Notes: generated by a model from the sequence alone, not told the origin. Counted from the first letter of the stretch, positions 11,461-23,374 are shown. The stretch: 64,000 nt of DNA from Lingula anatina (GCF_001039355.2 NW_019773659.1:416504-480503); one strand, 5' to 3'. Numbers and translations are program-made.

Positions 11461-13790
11461 AAATAGACTTCAGTCACATCAATGAATAAACTAGATATTG
11501 AGGACGTGGTGTGCGGGTGTTGTTTTTGTGACTGACAAAAAGGACTCATTAGATCTTGTGTTTGCCTCGGTTTAGTGGGCTATGATTCTTAGCTGGCTTT
11601 GTGACAACATATTCTCAACTAGACGCCGTTAACGTTGTGACGTATCAGTACATTGTCGTCAGAATCCAAATTTGGACTAAATCACGATGCAGGACACCGT
11701 ATTGTGACGGTGTGAAGTAAAGTAAATGATTGTATGTAACGAGGTTGCTTAACGTGCTGGAGAAACACCACGAAGGTAAAATTACGTCTGGAGGATTTTG
11801 GGGAAGTTCCGGACATGTAGCCCTTTTGGGAATCAAGTGATAGTCAGTATTGACGTTTGCGTAGACTAATTACTGTTAAAAAGGACTAATGACACCAGAA
11901 ATCGAACACTTTGAAAGCTGATTTAATTTGTGACGCAAAGCGAATTATGGAGGCTGATTGTTAATCAGATATTGCGCTTGGTCATTCGACATTTACAAAG
12001 GTAGATTGATTGATTGATTCTTTATTGCCCGCCTGTACTTCTTGTAATTAGTGTCATCTCATGGCTGGGATCTGCTCATGGCTGTGAAAAAAAAAAATAC
12101 AAATAAGCGGTTGGCGTCAGTCAGGTCGAAAACATTCGGTCTCGGTCAGTGAAATGTGAATGCAGCACCCAGCAATCAGCGTACGCCAAACTTATCAGCA
12201 CAGTAAGTTTTCAGTAATTACTTCTCTAGGGCATCTCTGTCGGTCTCTAATCTGTCTCTGGAGACATGAGCATATTCTTCCATTCTTTGCAGATTGAAGG
12301 TGTTTTCAGATTTGGTGTCAAGGATCCTGCGATCTGTGGATATTATAACGGTAAATTTCAAGTGCTTTTAACACGCGTGCCATGTGAGTGATTGAGTGAT
12401 CCTAACTCCAATTCACCCAAATTGATACCCGTTCGATCCATTTAAGAGTAAGCTAAACATAGTAAGCACTCTCATGATTACGTTCTGCGCATAGTTTATG
12501 ACAGAAACTAGATGCTACAGATAATCCGTGAATGCAAATCAAGATCTCCCTCCCTCTCTCTGTCTCCCTCTCTCTCTCTTTCATACTGAATCATGCCATC
12601 ATCTGATTTCCCTTTATACGCATAATTCATCACAGTGGACCACCAGGAAGCAGCATACCCATGACTAACCTAGAAATTCAATCAAAAAATCAGTCAAAGA
12701 AATCAATCATGTTTTGAGTTGAGTGGACACGTGCAATGTTATTCGGTTAATCAAACGTGATTTGTACCCATAAGCAACTGATTAGCTATTAACGACAATG
12801 TCATAAACAAGTCCTTACGCATTGTGTTATTGTCTCTGTTTAGGCACAGTGTGCAGCGGACACATGTCATTCTCTCGCTGTTTGAGATTTATTGAAACTT
12901 TTTATCCTTGAGCCATTCCATACCCCAGTCAAAATTCCTGCTTCCGCCACACCCTCATCTGCAAGTTGCACTTCAAACATGCTTTAGGCATACATGTAGG
13001 TCTGCTGACTCGAAAGGCGCAAATCAACCATATGAATATAGATTACATGTCTATTTGAAAGTTTTTACCAAAATTGTGTGGGGCTCATGTCTTTAATGTA
13101 TTTTTATTATAATGCGACATTATAAGAAACTGGTAGTGATACTGGTGGATATTTGCTCATTACGAACCAAATGATTGTCCTACATTTGTTAATGTCTGGT
13201 AAAACCTTCACAGTGAGGTCAAAATTCACTACAGCAAACACCCCATTATTATTAATTCAAGCTACATGTTTTGATTTATGTTGATGATTTTACAGCCGAT
13301 TTATGGCATAAACCATGCTTAAATTTACAATGGCTTGCGGAATTGTAAACAGTTTTTGTGTGGTTTTGTCTTTTTATAAGCACATGTCGAATATAATAAG
13401 GTTTTCTTTGAACAAAAATTTTGATATTGGATAATTAGGTAAGTAGTGGTGGATATAGAAAACAAAGATTTTCTTTTAACTAAATACAAACAAAAACTTA
13501 CATTTTGACATCTCTTAGTTTTCTACATGCAGTATCACAAGCATATGTGAAGAGATTATTAGCGTATACAGCGTAAACAGCCTACAATATTGATTCATCT
13601 AGACTGGTAGCTACACAAGGACCTCTAAACACACGTATAACAACGTAAAGAGTTAATATATGCAATTTACACGAAACAGCGTCCAAAATTTGATACACAG
13701 TCCTTCCCTACCAGTAAATATACCGTCCTGTTCCTAATAAACGTATAGTTTAAATCTCGCTCAAACACCCTGGAATGAGGCACATGCAGC
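11461..13790. other. No gene found
   Basis: Unique AT-rich sequence with a short CT-rich tract near 12546-12581. No open frame here has a recognisable domain or convincing splice context. Confidence 0.5.
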
Positions 13791-13797
13791 TTTAGGA

Positions 13798-13970
13798 CCA
13801 ATAACAGCATTGTGTTAGTTGCACCTCCATCACAATGCTGTTATTGTGACAAGTAGTAGCATCTCTAACAATAACAGCATTGTGTTAGAGGTGCAACTAC
13901 TATTCACAATGGCAGTATTGTGTTAGAGGAGCAACTTCTAGTCACAATAACAGCATTAGTCACACAGAGT
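13798..13970. repeat. Cluster of inverted and direct copies of 'CAATAACAGCATTGTG'
   Basis: AATAACAGCATTGTG occurs forward at about 13800 and 13870, in a variant at about 13910, and again at about 13945. It occurs in reverse complement at about 13830-13847. Between copies, GTTAGAGG(T/A)GCAACT also repeats. Such a cluster could fold into stem-loops. Confidence 0.75.
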
Positions 13971-14259
13971 CATATATCAGGAGAAAATTTTCACTCTTGC
14001 AGAAAAAAAAGAAAAAAAAACACTAGGCTACGCAGGCAGCTTTCACAGTAGTTTGGTCTTGTAGATATTTAAAGTTTCTGCAAAGCATAAGTACATCTTC
14101 GTGTTTTTTTTCTTCACGTCCTTATTATTTTATAAGCGACAGACAATACATGTATAAACAGACATACGATATGACAAAGTGACCATGCAGTCGCACGAGT
14201 ATGATTTACAATTATAGCAAAATCACAAAATAAGTTGATCAAATGAGATTGTACACCAA

Positions 14260-15115
14260 TACCAAAAATTGTTTAATAGCCGTGTGGCTCGAATTTTAGA
14301 GTGTAGGTCGAGAGTTTGGGGATTTTCAGAAAATATAAGCTGTGGAAAGGTTATGTCTAAAGCGTTTAGATACTATTTAGGAGTTCACCTGTTTGTATCA
14401 AAAATTAGTCTGTATGGGGACTCAGGTTGGATACCACTAAAATTTAGCAGATAGCAAAGCATACTCAGACTTTGGAACACTTTAGTACTCACCCAAAATG
14501 AAAAACTCGTCAAACAATTATTTTTTGAAGCTTATAAATTAGGGAAAAATTGGTGCACCGAGGCCCTCAAATTCTGTGATATGAAAATTCATTTTTGAAC
14601 AAATCAATTGTTGATATAGAATGCATGAAATGTCCCTTCTATGAAAACTTTAAAATTAAATGAAAAGAAAAAAACATTTTGAAATCCCTTAACTCCGAAC
14701 ATATATGGTATTTTAAAATAGAGCTAAAAACTAAAAAAATATTTAAACATAGACTGAAACAGGAAAGAAAAAACATTTTTAACATGACTGCGGATGGGCA
14801 TTTTTACCTTCACATGTAGTAACTGGACGTTATACAAACACGCCTATTAATGAAAGAGTATGCCAACTATGCAAAAAGGAACGACAAGATGAGAGTCGAT
14901 CATTTCTTACTTCGGTGCACTGCTTACGTAGAGGAAAGATATACATTTTATGAAAAGCTATCCAAATAAATAATATAAATAAAATTTGTATAGAAGATCT
15001 AATGGGAAAATTTGAGACAATTAGCAATTTTTGATCTAAGACAGAAAAAAATGCATGCAGCAGGTGTCTTTATGAGTGTTCTATGCACATGACATGTTAA
15101 TAAATGATGATGATA
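14260..15115 (+). pseudogene. Decayed non-LTR retrotransposon 3' end (LINE ORF2 C-terminus)
   Basis: Translated fragments in shifting frames resemble the end of a LINE polyprotein. Near 14280-14450 there is VWGFSENI..K..RYYLGVH..SLYGDSGWIPLKF, which corresponds to the usual YG.EVWG...Y.LG...YGELGRYPL region. Near 14850-14970 there is RVCQLCKKERQDE...HFLLRC-like sequence, the C-terminal zinc-knuckle region. Stops and frameshifts separate them. The copy ends around 15100-15115 in short ATG repeats, a usual LINE tail. The same regions are seen better preserved in the LINE at 41.9-44.3 kb. Confidence 0.72.
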
Positions 15116-16274
15116 ATGTAGGACTTGTAACCCTATAGGTCAGTCACGCCAATGGTATTGATTAGTTTGCTCAAATTTGTCGTGAGACTTGTCATTGATT
15201 TCACACAAATACAGAACTAGATATCATTATTATTGTTCATACTTGTCATCCAAGTCTTCCAGATGAAGAAATATTAATAAGATTTGAGAACGGACTCAAT
15301 AAAATAGAAATATGACTATTTGAATATGATCCTGAAACAAGTTAATAATAAATTTAACAACGTAATTTTAGAACTTGCACGTAGCACATAAAAGGCATAG
15401 TCACGCCATGGGAATGTAGCACCAAATTTTACCAGATGTGACAGGTTTTCTTTATAATCAAGCCTACAATGCCTAAAAGATAAAATGCACACTACACAAG
15501 TAATTCGAATTAACTTTGTTTATTTAAATAATATATGTAAATATACAGACCTCATAACAAAGGGTGTCAGTTTTTCTTGCTCAAAATCTGTAATTTTAAT
15601 CTTAATGATTCATTTAAATACTTTAATTTTCTCTATGACATTAGAAAATGAACTTGATTCGGAACATGTTAGACGTCTGCTCTCTCTCTACTTGCTCTAT
15701 AACACACTCTTCTCATTTCACGTTATCTTTTATAATGTACCTTAAGTATTTATACTCATTTAATTAGTGAAATATTATCTCAATAGGTAGATTATAATTG
15801 AATCCAGTAGATTGTTTTGAACCAATCAAATATGTTAAGAAAGCAACCGTCTTTAAACGATTATAATTGAAGTCGTTATATCTAGCTGAATGTATCGTTT
15901 AAAAATAACCGAAATTTAAACCGTTTGAATAAGTTAAAAGGCCAACTGATTTTGATACAGTTAGGTCAATTAAATATATAGTCGGATGTATATTGGCCAG
16001 AGTGATTTGTTCAATATTAAACGTATTTTCGGTTAGGTTTAACTGATCAGTTTTAAGAGTGGAGAATAAAAGGAGAATTGGAATAAAAGTTCAATGACAT
16101 AGCGTTGTACTGAAGATGGAATTTTGATTTTTTTTTCTCTGTATTTTCGACATGATCCTAGTGTATGTATATGTCTTCCTATAGAAAGAAAACCTTTTTT
16201 ATTTCAGAGAAAACAAGACTTTTGAATTCGAGAAATGGCAATAAACTTTATAAACTTTAAACAGACATAACAAT

Positions 16275-17537
16275 ATGATGGCTAAATATCTAGGCTTATG
16301 GAAATTTGCCGTAACAACTTTGCTAATGTGGATAACATTGTACTATTCAGTCAGATATGTCTTCGAAACGAGATTATCGTGTTGTACTAATAACAGCCAT
16401 CATTCTCCATTTTCTTCGAAACAGGACTTGTCTTATTTCTATTTATCTAACAGCACAGAAAACTCAGACATCGGGAAAGCTGTTACAAACTTGGTTTTTT
16501 TAAAAACACAAAAGGTGGCAGGAAGTACAGTGCAAAATATTTTAATGCGTTTTGGCTACGCCAGAGATTTGGTCTTTATGCTAGGCGCAAAAAAGAATTT
16601 GTACAAAGTGGGCCAATTTCCTGATCTCTTCAGCCCATCCTTCATTCTACGCAGTGCATCTGGGTTGTTCAACATTTTATGTCACCATACACGTTTCAGT
16701 CAAGATATTAAAAAGGTAATGCCATCAAACAGTATTTACTTCACCATTCTTAGGGACCCAATCAGCACGTTTGAGTCACTTTTCTCTTTTCTCGATATAA
16801 GTGAAATCCTTGGATTTAAAGACTCCGACGGGATAGAAAGGTTTTTCGAAATGCCAGAAATATACAACAACATTTTAAACGTATCCGTCAGTTTGAAAAA
16901 TACATTTTTGGCAGATTTTGGTCTAGATATCACCCTGTCTGACAACTTCAGTGCCATTTATGAAAAGATTTTAGAAATTGAAGAAAATTTTGACTTTGTT
17001 ATGATAACTGAATATTTTGACGAGTCCTTGGTACTTTTGAAACATTTGTTAAACTGGTCTTTTGCTGATATTGTCAGTGTCAGATCTAATGCTCGTCCAA
17101 AAAGGCAACACGTACGTCTTACTTTAGACAATATTGCCAAAATCAACAAATGGAATGCAGGTGATCGAATACTTTACGACCATTTTAACCGAACATTTTG
17201 GAGAAAGGCTGAGCAGTTTGGTCTTGTTAGACTCAGTGAAGAAGTAGAACAGCTTCGGAAGCTCAACACGTACTGGGATCGTGTGTGCTTTGACAAGAAC
17301 AAAGTTTTAGAATTGAAACGTCGAATACCGGGGCACCCGACGACTGACCGAGAAGTGACTTTACCAAAACTCAGCAAAGCAGGTTCCAAAATAGAAAAAT
17401 GTGTTCAGATGTCATTGTTCAGCCAAGATTTCACTGATATTATCTATGCAAGTATGAGGGAGAAAGGTCAACTTTTAGATGAACGTTCTCCGAAAAAGCA
17501 TTTCTTACGAACGATTACAGAGAGGCCTAGGGAATAA
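16275..17537 (+). CDS. Galactose-3-O-sulfotransferase family protein (copy 1), 420 aa
   Basis: A single long coding exon encodes a Golgi type II membrane protein. Residues 1-8 are cytoplasmic, about 9-30 form the membrane anchor (FAVTTLLMWITLYYSVRYVF), then comes a short stem. The Gal3ST domain follows: the PAPS 5'-phosphosulfate-binding segment NLVFLKTQKVAGSTVQNIL (about 72-90), the CHHTRF motif (about 136-141), and the 3'-phosphate-binding segment IYFTILRDPISTFESLFSF (about 154-172). The family transfers sulfate from PAPS to the 3-OH of galactose on glycolipids or glycans. Here the usual LKTHKTASST motif is altered to LKTQKVAGST, so activity or substrate could differ from the paralogue at 59473-60780. 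The gene starts MM; an acceptor-like TTTTTTATTTCAG ends at 16207, so a 5'UTR intron is likely. Length is typical for the family. Confidence 0.93.
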   Translation: MMAKYLGLWKFAVTTLLMWITLYYSVRYVFETRLSCCTNNSHHSPFSSKQDLSYFYLSNSTENSDIGKAVTNLVFLKTQKVAGSTVQNILMRFGYARDLVFMLGAKKNLYKVGQFPDLFSPSFILRSASGLFNILCHHTRFSQDIKKVMPSNSIYFTILRDPISTFESLFSFLDISEILGFKDSDGIERFFEMPEIYNNILNVSVSLKNTFLADFGLDITLSDNFSAIYEKILEIEENFDFVMITEYFDESLVLLKHLLNWSFADIVSVRSNARPKRQHVRLTLDNIAKINKWNAGDRILYDHFNRTFWRKAEQFGLVRLSEEVEQLRKLNTYWDRVCFDKNKVLELKRRIPGHPTTDREVTLPKLSKAGSKIEKCVQMSLFSQDFTDIIYASMREKGQLLDERSPKKHFLRTITERPRE

Positions 17538-17596
17538 GGTAAGCGGAATATGCCCGCTGGCAACGATGATCACAAAAATTGAAGATGAAAAGACAT

Positions 17597-17705
17597 GATT
17601 TCACTGACATAATCTATGCGAGTATGAGGGAGAAAGGTCAACTTTTAGATGAACGTTCTCCTAAGAGACGTCTTTCGAACAATAATCGAGAAACCTGCTC
17701 AATGA
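17597..17705 (+). pseudogene. Duplicated relic of the 3' end of the adjacent Gal3ST gene
   Basis: Sixty bases past the stop codon of Gal3ST copy 1, the sequence again encodes DFTDIIYASMREKGQLLDER, then SPKRRLS, almost identical to the C-terminus of the gene (near 17432-17510). The offset is about 165 bp. It lies after a stop and lacks the rest of the protein, so it is a partial tandem duplicate now in the 3'UTR. Confidence 0.9.
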
Positions 17706-18136
17706 AGTGTTTACAATGAGGACAAACAAATGATTCTAGGATGTATTTTAAGCACTGCATGTTTAAATGATTTATCAGTGTGTATATTTACCTTAGAGTC
17801 AAGATGATGTTGAAGTTATTGTATATATTTTAGATATTTGAATTCAATGAAATATCCGAACACGGCACTTTTACTGTTATTACTGTGCTGGAATATATTT
17901 GTCTCACTACATGCTTATATATACTCCCCTACCAAAATGTGTCACCCCTAACGCAATGCGTAAAGTGATACAAAAACCATGTCATGACCCAATGTTCTTT
18001 ATTCAATTTCTAAAGGGAATCTTTTAATAAAAATTTACTAATTGTCATCATCATAATCAGCCTTTGTTGGCATTCCATTCAAACCTCGGCCTGTCACTTT
18101 TTCTCTTTATCGGGACACTTTGAAATGTTGAAGTAA

Positions 18137-19290
18137 TTAACCCTGATTTTTCCCAGTCGCAGCTGGTAGCCCAGAAAAATAAGTTTCCTTTCTTTGATCT
18201 TGTTCAATAATTCGTACTTTAAGTCTGATTTCCTCTATAACACTGTCGTTCGTTCTTCTTTCCCGGCACGAGATGCCTAACATTCTTCGATAAATCCACA
18301 TTTCAACGGCATCTATTCGTTTTTCCTCCTCTTTGACTACCCATCCTTCGCACCCATACATAAGCACTGGCCACATCAAGGTCTTCACTAGCTTCACCTT
18401 TAACACCGTTGTGATACTTCTGTCCTTCCATATTTTAACCATTTCGTTTGTTTTAGCGTTCGCCATACCGATTCTAATTTTAACATCCTTTGTTGAGTTT
18501 CCATATACCGTTTTACCGACCCAAACACCCCAAATGTTCACATCCTTCACCCTTGTCAGGGCCGACCTTAATTTCTGCTACCCTCTACCAGGGTGGCAGA
18601 TTATACAGGGAAAAATGGGAAAATCCACCCTGTGACTTTTGGCCAGATGGAAGCAACTAAATCTGCCCGCGCGCAGATGGCATTGTACCCGCTATGTAGG
18701 GAGCTATTAAGGAGATTCCTAAATTAAGTTCAATATGTACTAACAAGCTATTCAGAAGGGGCTACTTTTATCTGTCTCAAAAGAGCAAGTGATTTAAATC
18801 AGAGAAATTAACTGTCTTGATTGCCGTCAAAGGGATTTAGCCTGGGTCTGTTAATGACAGTGCCTGAGCAGTTATGCAAACAATTACCAGCCGTGTAATC
18901 ATCCTAGAGATTTCATTACACGGTCAGAGATAGTAAAATGACCGTCTATTTATCTAAAGACATATCGGTGAATATCCTGTGAAAAGTCAATCTGTGGCCC
19001 TGGTAGAGAGCAAATTTCTGCCTTGTTGCCTCCTAGTGTAATTGACTTTGTTTTCTTTGCATTCATGCACAGCTGCCTTTTTCTTCTGCCAGTGTCCACC
19101 TTTTCAACAAGCTCTCTCTTTTCTGTTCTCTAGGAGCGCTGTGTCATCTGCAAAACGCAGGTTTGATATTCGTTTTCCTATTAAGCCTAGTTCTTCGATG
19201 TCCACCTGTCTCATAATTTGTTCTGTGCACATACATAATACGCTAAACAGACGAGAAGAAGGAATGCAAAGCCTATGTATGCACAACAGA
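18137..19290 (-). pseudogene. Non-LTR retrotransposon reverse-transcriptase fragment, interrupted by a MITE
   Basis: On the minus strand, 19286 down to 19022 encodes a polymerase segment with SRLFS.....EQIMRQVDIEE..IGKRISNLRFADDTALL, the RT motif C (FADD) region, then a frame with NAKKTKS. From 18569 down to 18137 it continues through thumb and C-terminal sequence with LMYGCEGWVV, then AVEMWIYRRMLGISCRERR and TNDSVIEEI, typical of LINE ORF2. The two parts are separated by a 434-bp MITE; deleting it and one 9-bp target copy restores a continuous reading frame over the junction. The element is 5'-truncated and frameshifted. Confidence 0.88.
18579..19012. mobile_element. 434-bp MITE with 9-bp target duplication (family TACCCTCTACCAGGG), copy 1
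   Basis: The termini are TACCCTCTACCAGGG on the left and, reverse complemented, TGCTCTCTACCAGGG on the right. The 9-bp direct repeat AATTTCTGC flanks it at 18570-18578 and 19013-19021. The insertion splits a LINE. Further copies with the same ends and 9-bp duplications lie at 29516-29640 and 57063-57206. There is no transposase open frame. Nine-bp duplications are characteristic of Mutator-like elements, but that assignment is inference. Confidence 0.85.
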
Positions 19291-19791
19291 AAACTGGAGG
19301 AAGTAACTTCTGCAGAGCTACTCCCTTAAGTAGTGCGCACAACATAAATAGAATTTATTGGTCACAATAAAACGATTTATGTGGGATGAGATTATCAATG
19401 TTAAATATGGTTCTCAGGGAACTTGGCTCTTATAAAATAAGCTTCTCTATATTCAGTCAGGATGTCTCCTCTTTGTTTTTCGTACACTTATTAATTAAAT
19501 ACTTCAAGTGAGACACAATTATGGGGTGCAACCTGATTGGACAGTGCCACTTGGCCTCTGTGGAATCAGCCAATCAGAGGCATATGAGTTCAGTTATCCA
19601 GAGGAGAGGAAGGGCACTCTCACTTCTTCAGAAAAATTCTCAACTTTAAGTAGTTCAGCGTTCAGAAAGGAAAATTTTAAGTTGAATTTTGGAAAAGTTA
19701 TTCAAACCTAGGACATAATAACGAAGGGACTGGTGTCGCGGAGCCAGATCAAAGGATAATCGGCTCAGCGTGAGCTCTTCTTGAAACCAGC

Positions 19792-19915
19792 TGCGTTCGG
19801 ATCACGTGACCTCCCGTACAGGTAAAGTGCATATTGCGGTTGTCGATGATTTTTTGTGTCATTTGGACAGGTAGATGGCGATAACATGAAGCAGTCCTTT
19901 GGGTGAATGAGACAA
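19792..19915 (+). repeat. Dispersed repeat, copy 1 (second copy at 48083-48210)
   Basis: The segment starting TGCGTTCGGATCACGTGACC, then TCCCGTACAGGTA, followed by ...TTTTTGTGTCA.TTGGACAGGTAG and GATAAC, is shared in the same orientation with 48083-48210. The identity is far above chance over ~120 bp. Its nature is unknown. Confidence 0.8.
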
Positions 19916-19944
19916 TAAACTTATTACATACTTTATAAAATTAA

Positions 19945-20072
19945 TACATTTTTACTCTCAATATCGGTTCTTGTTGCAATATGGTACCACACACGCATTT
20001 GTGACACACAGAAATGCATCTGTTGGCCTTTTAATATACTGTTATCAAAGTTGACATCAACACTGCTGTGAA

Positions 20073-20139
<67 letters not shown>

Positions 20140-20235
20140 CATGTTACCGGCTAAAGTCTGCTGCAGTTTGAAAATGATAATTTATATTTTTTTACCCCCA
20201 ATATCGGCTCTCGTTGCAAAATGGCATCACACGTG
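19945..20235. repeat. Direct duplication flanking an (AT)n microsatellite
   Basis: CAATATCGGTTCTTGTTGCA at about 19960 recurs as CAATATCGGCTCTCGTTGCA at about 20199, each preceded by TTTTTAC and followed by a similar ATGG..CACAC sequence. About 43 AT dinucleotides at 20053-20136 separate the two copies. Confidence 0.75.
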
Positions 20236-20306
20236 CATCAACCGCTACATTGCTTAAAAACCAGTTATATAAAAGCTCAACATAGATCATTACAGTTACT
20301 AGCAGT

Positions 20307-20756
20307 GTGTTACGGCATTATTGCTCTGTGACAGAAAGGTGCAAAACAGAAGACATTGCCAAGCAGATAATTGTGCCGCAAGGAACGCTTCCCACAGTCG
20401 GTCATAGGTATGCCCAGATTGGGGTATCTACACAGAGACCACACCTAGGGTATCTACAACTTACCAACATGCAGGAAACGGACTCCATTGTTCGGTCAGT
20501 TTTGCTGCTGCAATTAAGCCAAGACAACCCGTTCCCCTCAGACTGTGGTACGAACTGCCATCACTCAGTGTTTTTCAAGGCACTTTGTGACCACCTGGAC
20601 CACCTGGCCTGGGCTGGTTGTAGCAGATTACTATGCCAGGCAACCTCTGAGGAACTCCTTGTGAACAGCGCAACATCCTCCTCTATTTCTTCTGTGAGTT
20701 GGGAACCATCGCCGTTTCTGGGCACAGCACTAGAATCGTATGTATTTACTTGTTAA
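20307..20756 (+). other. Uncharacterised 149-codon open frame
   Basis: An open frame with balanced codon composition and Cys/His-containing sequence (for example CDHLDHLAWAGCSRLLCQ). I recognise no domain, signal peptide or splice context, and the reverse strand is also open over much of it. It may be a repeat-derived or exon-like fragment; I do not claim it as a gene. Confidence 0.15.
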
Positions 20757-21810
20757 GTCTGATTTCAGCTGTGGTTGATATGACCTGTAGGTTTTCAAAA
20801 TACATGTAGAACTCACTTGCATCTCGAAGAGGTCTACGGCTAAGCGTATAGCGATTTGCATCGAGGAGGGGGGAGGGGGGGGAAGGGGGGTGCGGGGGGG
20901 GGGGGGTCATCTGTATTTGGGGCGGAATCCACGTTGGTGCCAAAGAGGGGGCAAATATGGGGATCGAAATTACGCCTTTAATGGCTGTTGTATGGCTTAG
21001 AATGAGCCATGTACTTTTGTTTGCTTAATAAGGTGAGTTCAATTAGAGAACTGATGTCACAGATACTGAATAGATTATTTAAAGTTGGTATGACACGATT
21101 AAATCCTTGTTTTCACTTATATTTCGGTAAAGTAGAAAAAAATCTCAGAAAAATTATTTGAAAAAAATTTCATGTTATATGTAAATCCGTAGTAATATGA
21201 CAACAGGATTGGGAATATACAGGCCACTTATTATTTTGATAAATTCCCTAAGATTATGCCCCAAGGTGGGAAATTTTTCACTAGAAAAAGCAGTGAATAT
21301 ATTATAACATACACGTTTGCTGCGTGGATAAGACCAAAGAAATTGGAACGTATTTTATTTCAAAGAAGTGTCAGTACTTTGTGGGTTTACTGTTATTGCT
21401 GTTTAATGTAACTAGCTAGAGTAACTATTGTGTAAGCAAACAAAAGTGTTCTTTTTCAAAAATTCTATTATTAAATATTATTGAACACATTTTCTCAAAT
21501 TATTGTTTATCTTCACATATGCATTTCCCATTATCTCAAAATCAATTGTATTCCACGAAATATTTAAATTATGCATATACGCCAGTGTCTCAGGGAAAAG
21601 AGCAATGATGAATGTAAAAGCTTGCCACTTTCAAATTAAATATTTCACTATACATTAAGTTCACTTACAACGTATAGAACGTTTATAATATAATGATAAA
21701 CACAGTGAACCATTTCAAGTATGTAGCTGACTCGCAGCGACTCGGTCACCGTTCTACTCAAGTAAGGGATTTCTGCCGAAATCGACAGTGTGTTTTTAAC
21801 CGTGTGCATC
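20757..21810. other. No gene found
   Basis: Contains a G-rich tract (about 20865-20908) and AT-rich unique sequence. No exon is supportable. Confidence 0.5.
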
Positions 21811-22431
21811 TCAGCCACTTGGAGTAAACATGCTTATGCTCACAAAGACTCCAAAAGCACACGCTGCATATGCCCATGGCATGAAAGATTGGTTACTACG
21901 AGAAACCTTGTCATTTCCATGTGTATCCCCTGTCGGACCTTCCGCATTTGTTTTTTTACCACTGATGCAGGTTTTTTCTTCATCGCGAACAACAACAACC
22001 TGATAAGTGGCATTATTAAATGTTACAAATTTGAGATTTGTACGTAGCTCAATGTCCACGCTATCTCTAAAAGATTCAAATACTTCCAAGCCCTCGCGAT
22101 AACACCTTATCTTTTTCTGCAATCTCATCGGCATGAGGCGCATTGCTATAGCACCAGAACCGGGGCATTCTTTCCCAATGTCAATCACTGACAGCTCTGT
22201 GCAGGAGGAGAGTGTGCCAACCAGAAAACCCCATTCCCTGCTCTGTATTGCAGACATGACGGCGGCCGGAAACAGCTCTGTTCTATCGTGACGGAAAACT
22301 CGACAAACTCCACCAACTTGAGACAAATGAACGGGACCACTGGAAATAAGCGCCAGTTTCAAAGTGAAATCCATATTGAAGATCGATGATATTGGATTTG
22401 TACATTGGTCGTTTCCGTTGCTGCAGATGTC
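21811..22431 (-). CDS. Probable last exon of the somatomedin-B-like ectodomain gene
   Basis: Acceptor TTTTATTACAG ends at 22432, and an in-frame exon of 207 codons runs to the stop at 21811. It begins DICSNGNDQCTNPISSIFNMDF, continues with a mixed alpha/beta-looking extracellular segment (GGVCRVFRHDRTE, SSCTELSVIDIGKECPGSG, KKIRCYREGLEVF), and ends with a basic/Ser linker and a hydrophobic segment PWAYAACAFGVFVSISMF close to the C-terminus. That tail suggests either a single membrane anchor or a truncated first helix. It lies 2.5 kb downstream of the 24965-26192 exon on the same strand, and in related invertebrate proteins similar segments follow the Cys-rich region. The phase (0) does not match the donor of that exon (phase 1), so a small exon in between is missing from my model, or one of the borders is wrong. 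Confidence 0.6.
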   Translation of the reverse strand, partial: DICSNGNDQCTNPISSIFNMDFTLKLALISSGPVHLSQVGGVCRVFRHDRTELFPAAVMSAIQSREWGFLVGTLSSCTELSVIDIGKECPGSGAIAMRLMPMRLQKKIRCYREGLEVFESFRDSVDIELRTNLKFVTFNNATYQVVVVRDEEKTCISGKKTNAEGPTGDTHGNDKVSRSNQSFMPWAYAACAFGVFVSISMFTPSG

Positions 22432-22949
22432 CTGTAATAAAATTTAACAAGTTGTGGAATATAGAGCAACTGATTATGATTATAGAGAAGCCACTTTCAA
22501 GAGAAGCATATATTCAAACGTCAAACACAAACTCAACAGAAAACAGACAAGGTGCCGTACAGCTTACTTTCGTCTTTTCGCATTCTTCCAAAAAAAAAAA
22601 ACTATCATAAAAGTAAAAATAAAAATAAAAATAAAATAAAATAAACCAACATTTGCTCATTAGTTATTTACAAAAGCGGCTTTTATCTACCCACTTTTAT
22701 CTACCCAGCTCAGTGGGGCCTTGGGATCTGTTAGGCATACGCTGGGAATGTGAAAAATTCGCTAGATTGACGATAAACATAATTTATGTTTCCTTGATCT
22801 AAACCGACTTAAATAATATGACATACCTATTAAAAGAATAAGACAAACTCAAGTATGATGTTCGAAATTTGGCCGACTTCTCATACGTTAGACGTTTGGC
22901 GGATTCACGTTGCATATACGTTATCATTACGCTGCGTATATTAGAGCAA

Positions 22950-23160
22950 AACTGACAGGTATATTAAGCGTCCCTCTCCGGATGCCGGGGGGGGGTCTAG
23001 GGATATTTTCCGACAGTCTTCCAAATTATCTTTGTTGATCCATTCTCCATTTTTGACCGTTTCCCGACAGAAAAAAATAAGATACCCGTCAAAGTAAACT
23101 TGAAAATCTGACTGTCTTCCGGAAGACCCAGAAGACAGCTTAAATCTGCCCCTGTTAATG
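22950..23160. repeat. Possible DNA-element fragment with a CAGGGGCAGATTTA end
   Basis: On the minus strand a segment starts CAGGGGCAGATTTAAGC at about 23160, matching the end type of the element at 6854-7050, and contains a C9 tract. It also carries a 77-codon open frame that could be mistaken for an exon. Confidence 0.35.
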
Positions 23161-23364
23161 GGAACGTACATCAACGTTTTCCTGTAAACGTGAACATATA
23201 CGACGTAGGTGTAACGATGCCCCTGCGTTTGTCTGCGTAAGAGTTAATTTTTTCATGTGTTGGTGCTAAATGCTATGCGTGACAGGGGCTTTATGTTAAT
23301 TAGCAACCTGACAAGTGGTGGTCTCAAATGACAATCTGCCTTGTATATCGATCATAAGCAATAC

Positions 23365-23374
<10 letters not shown>

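Noticed and set aside
13798-13970. CRISPR-like regularly spaced repeats
   Set aside because: Repeats alternate in orientation, spacing is irregular and the genome is eukaryotic.
22941-23174. 77-codon minus-strand open frame as a missing middle exon of the somatomedin-B gene
   Set aside because: Its possible acceptors need phase 2 while the upstream donor gives phase 1, and its start matches the CAGGGGCAGAT end of a repeat; more likely transposon-derived.
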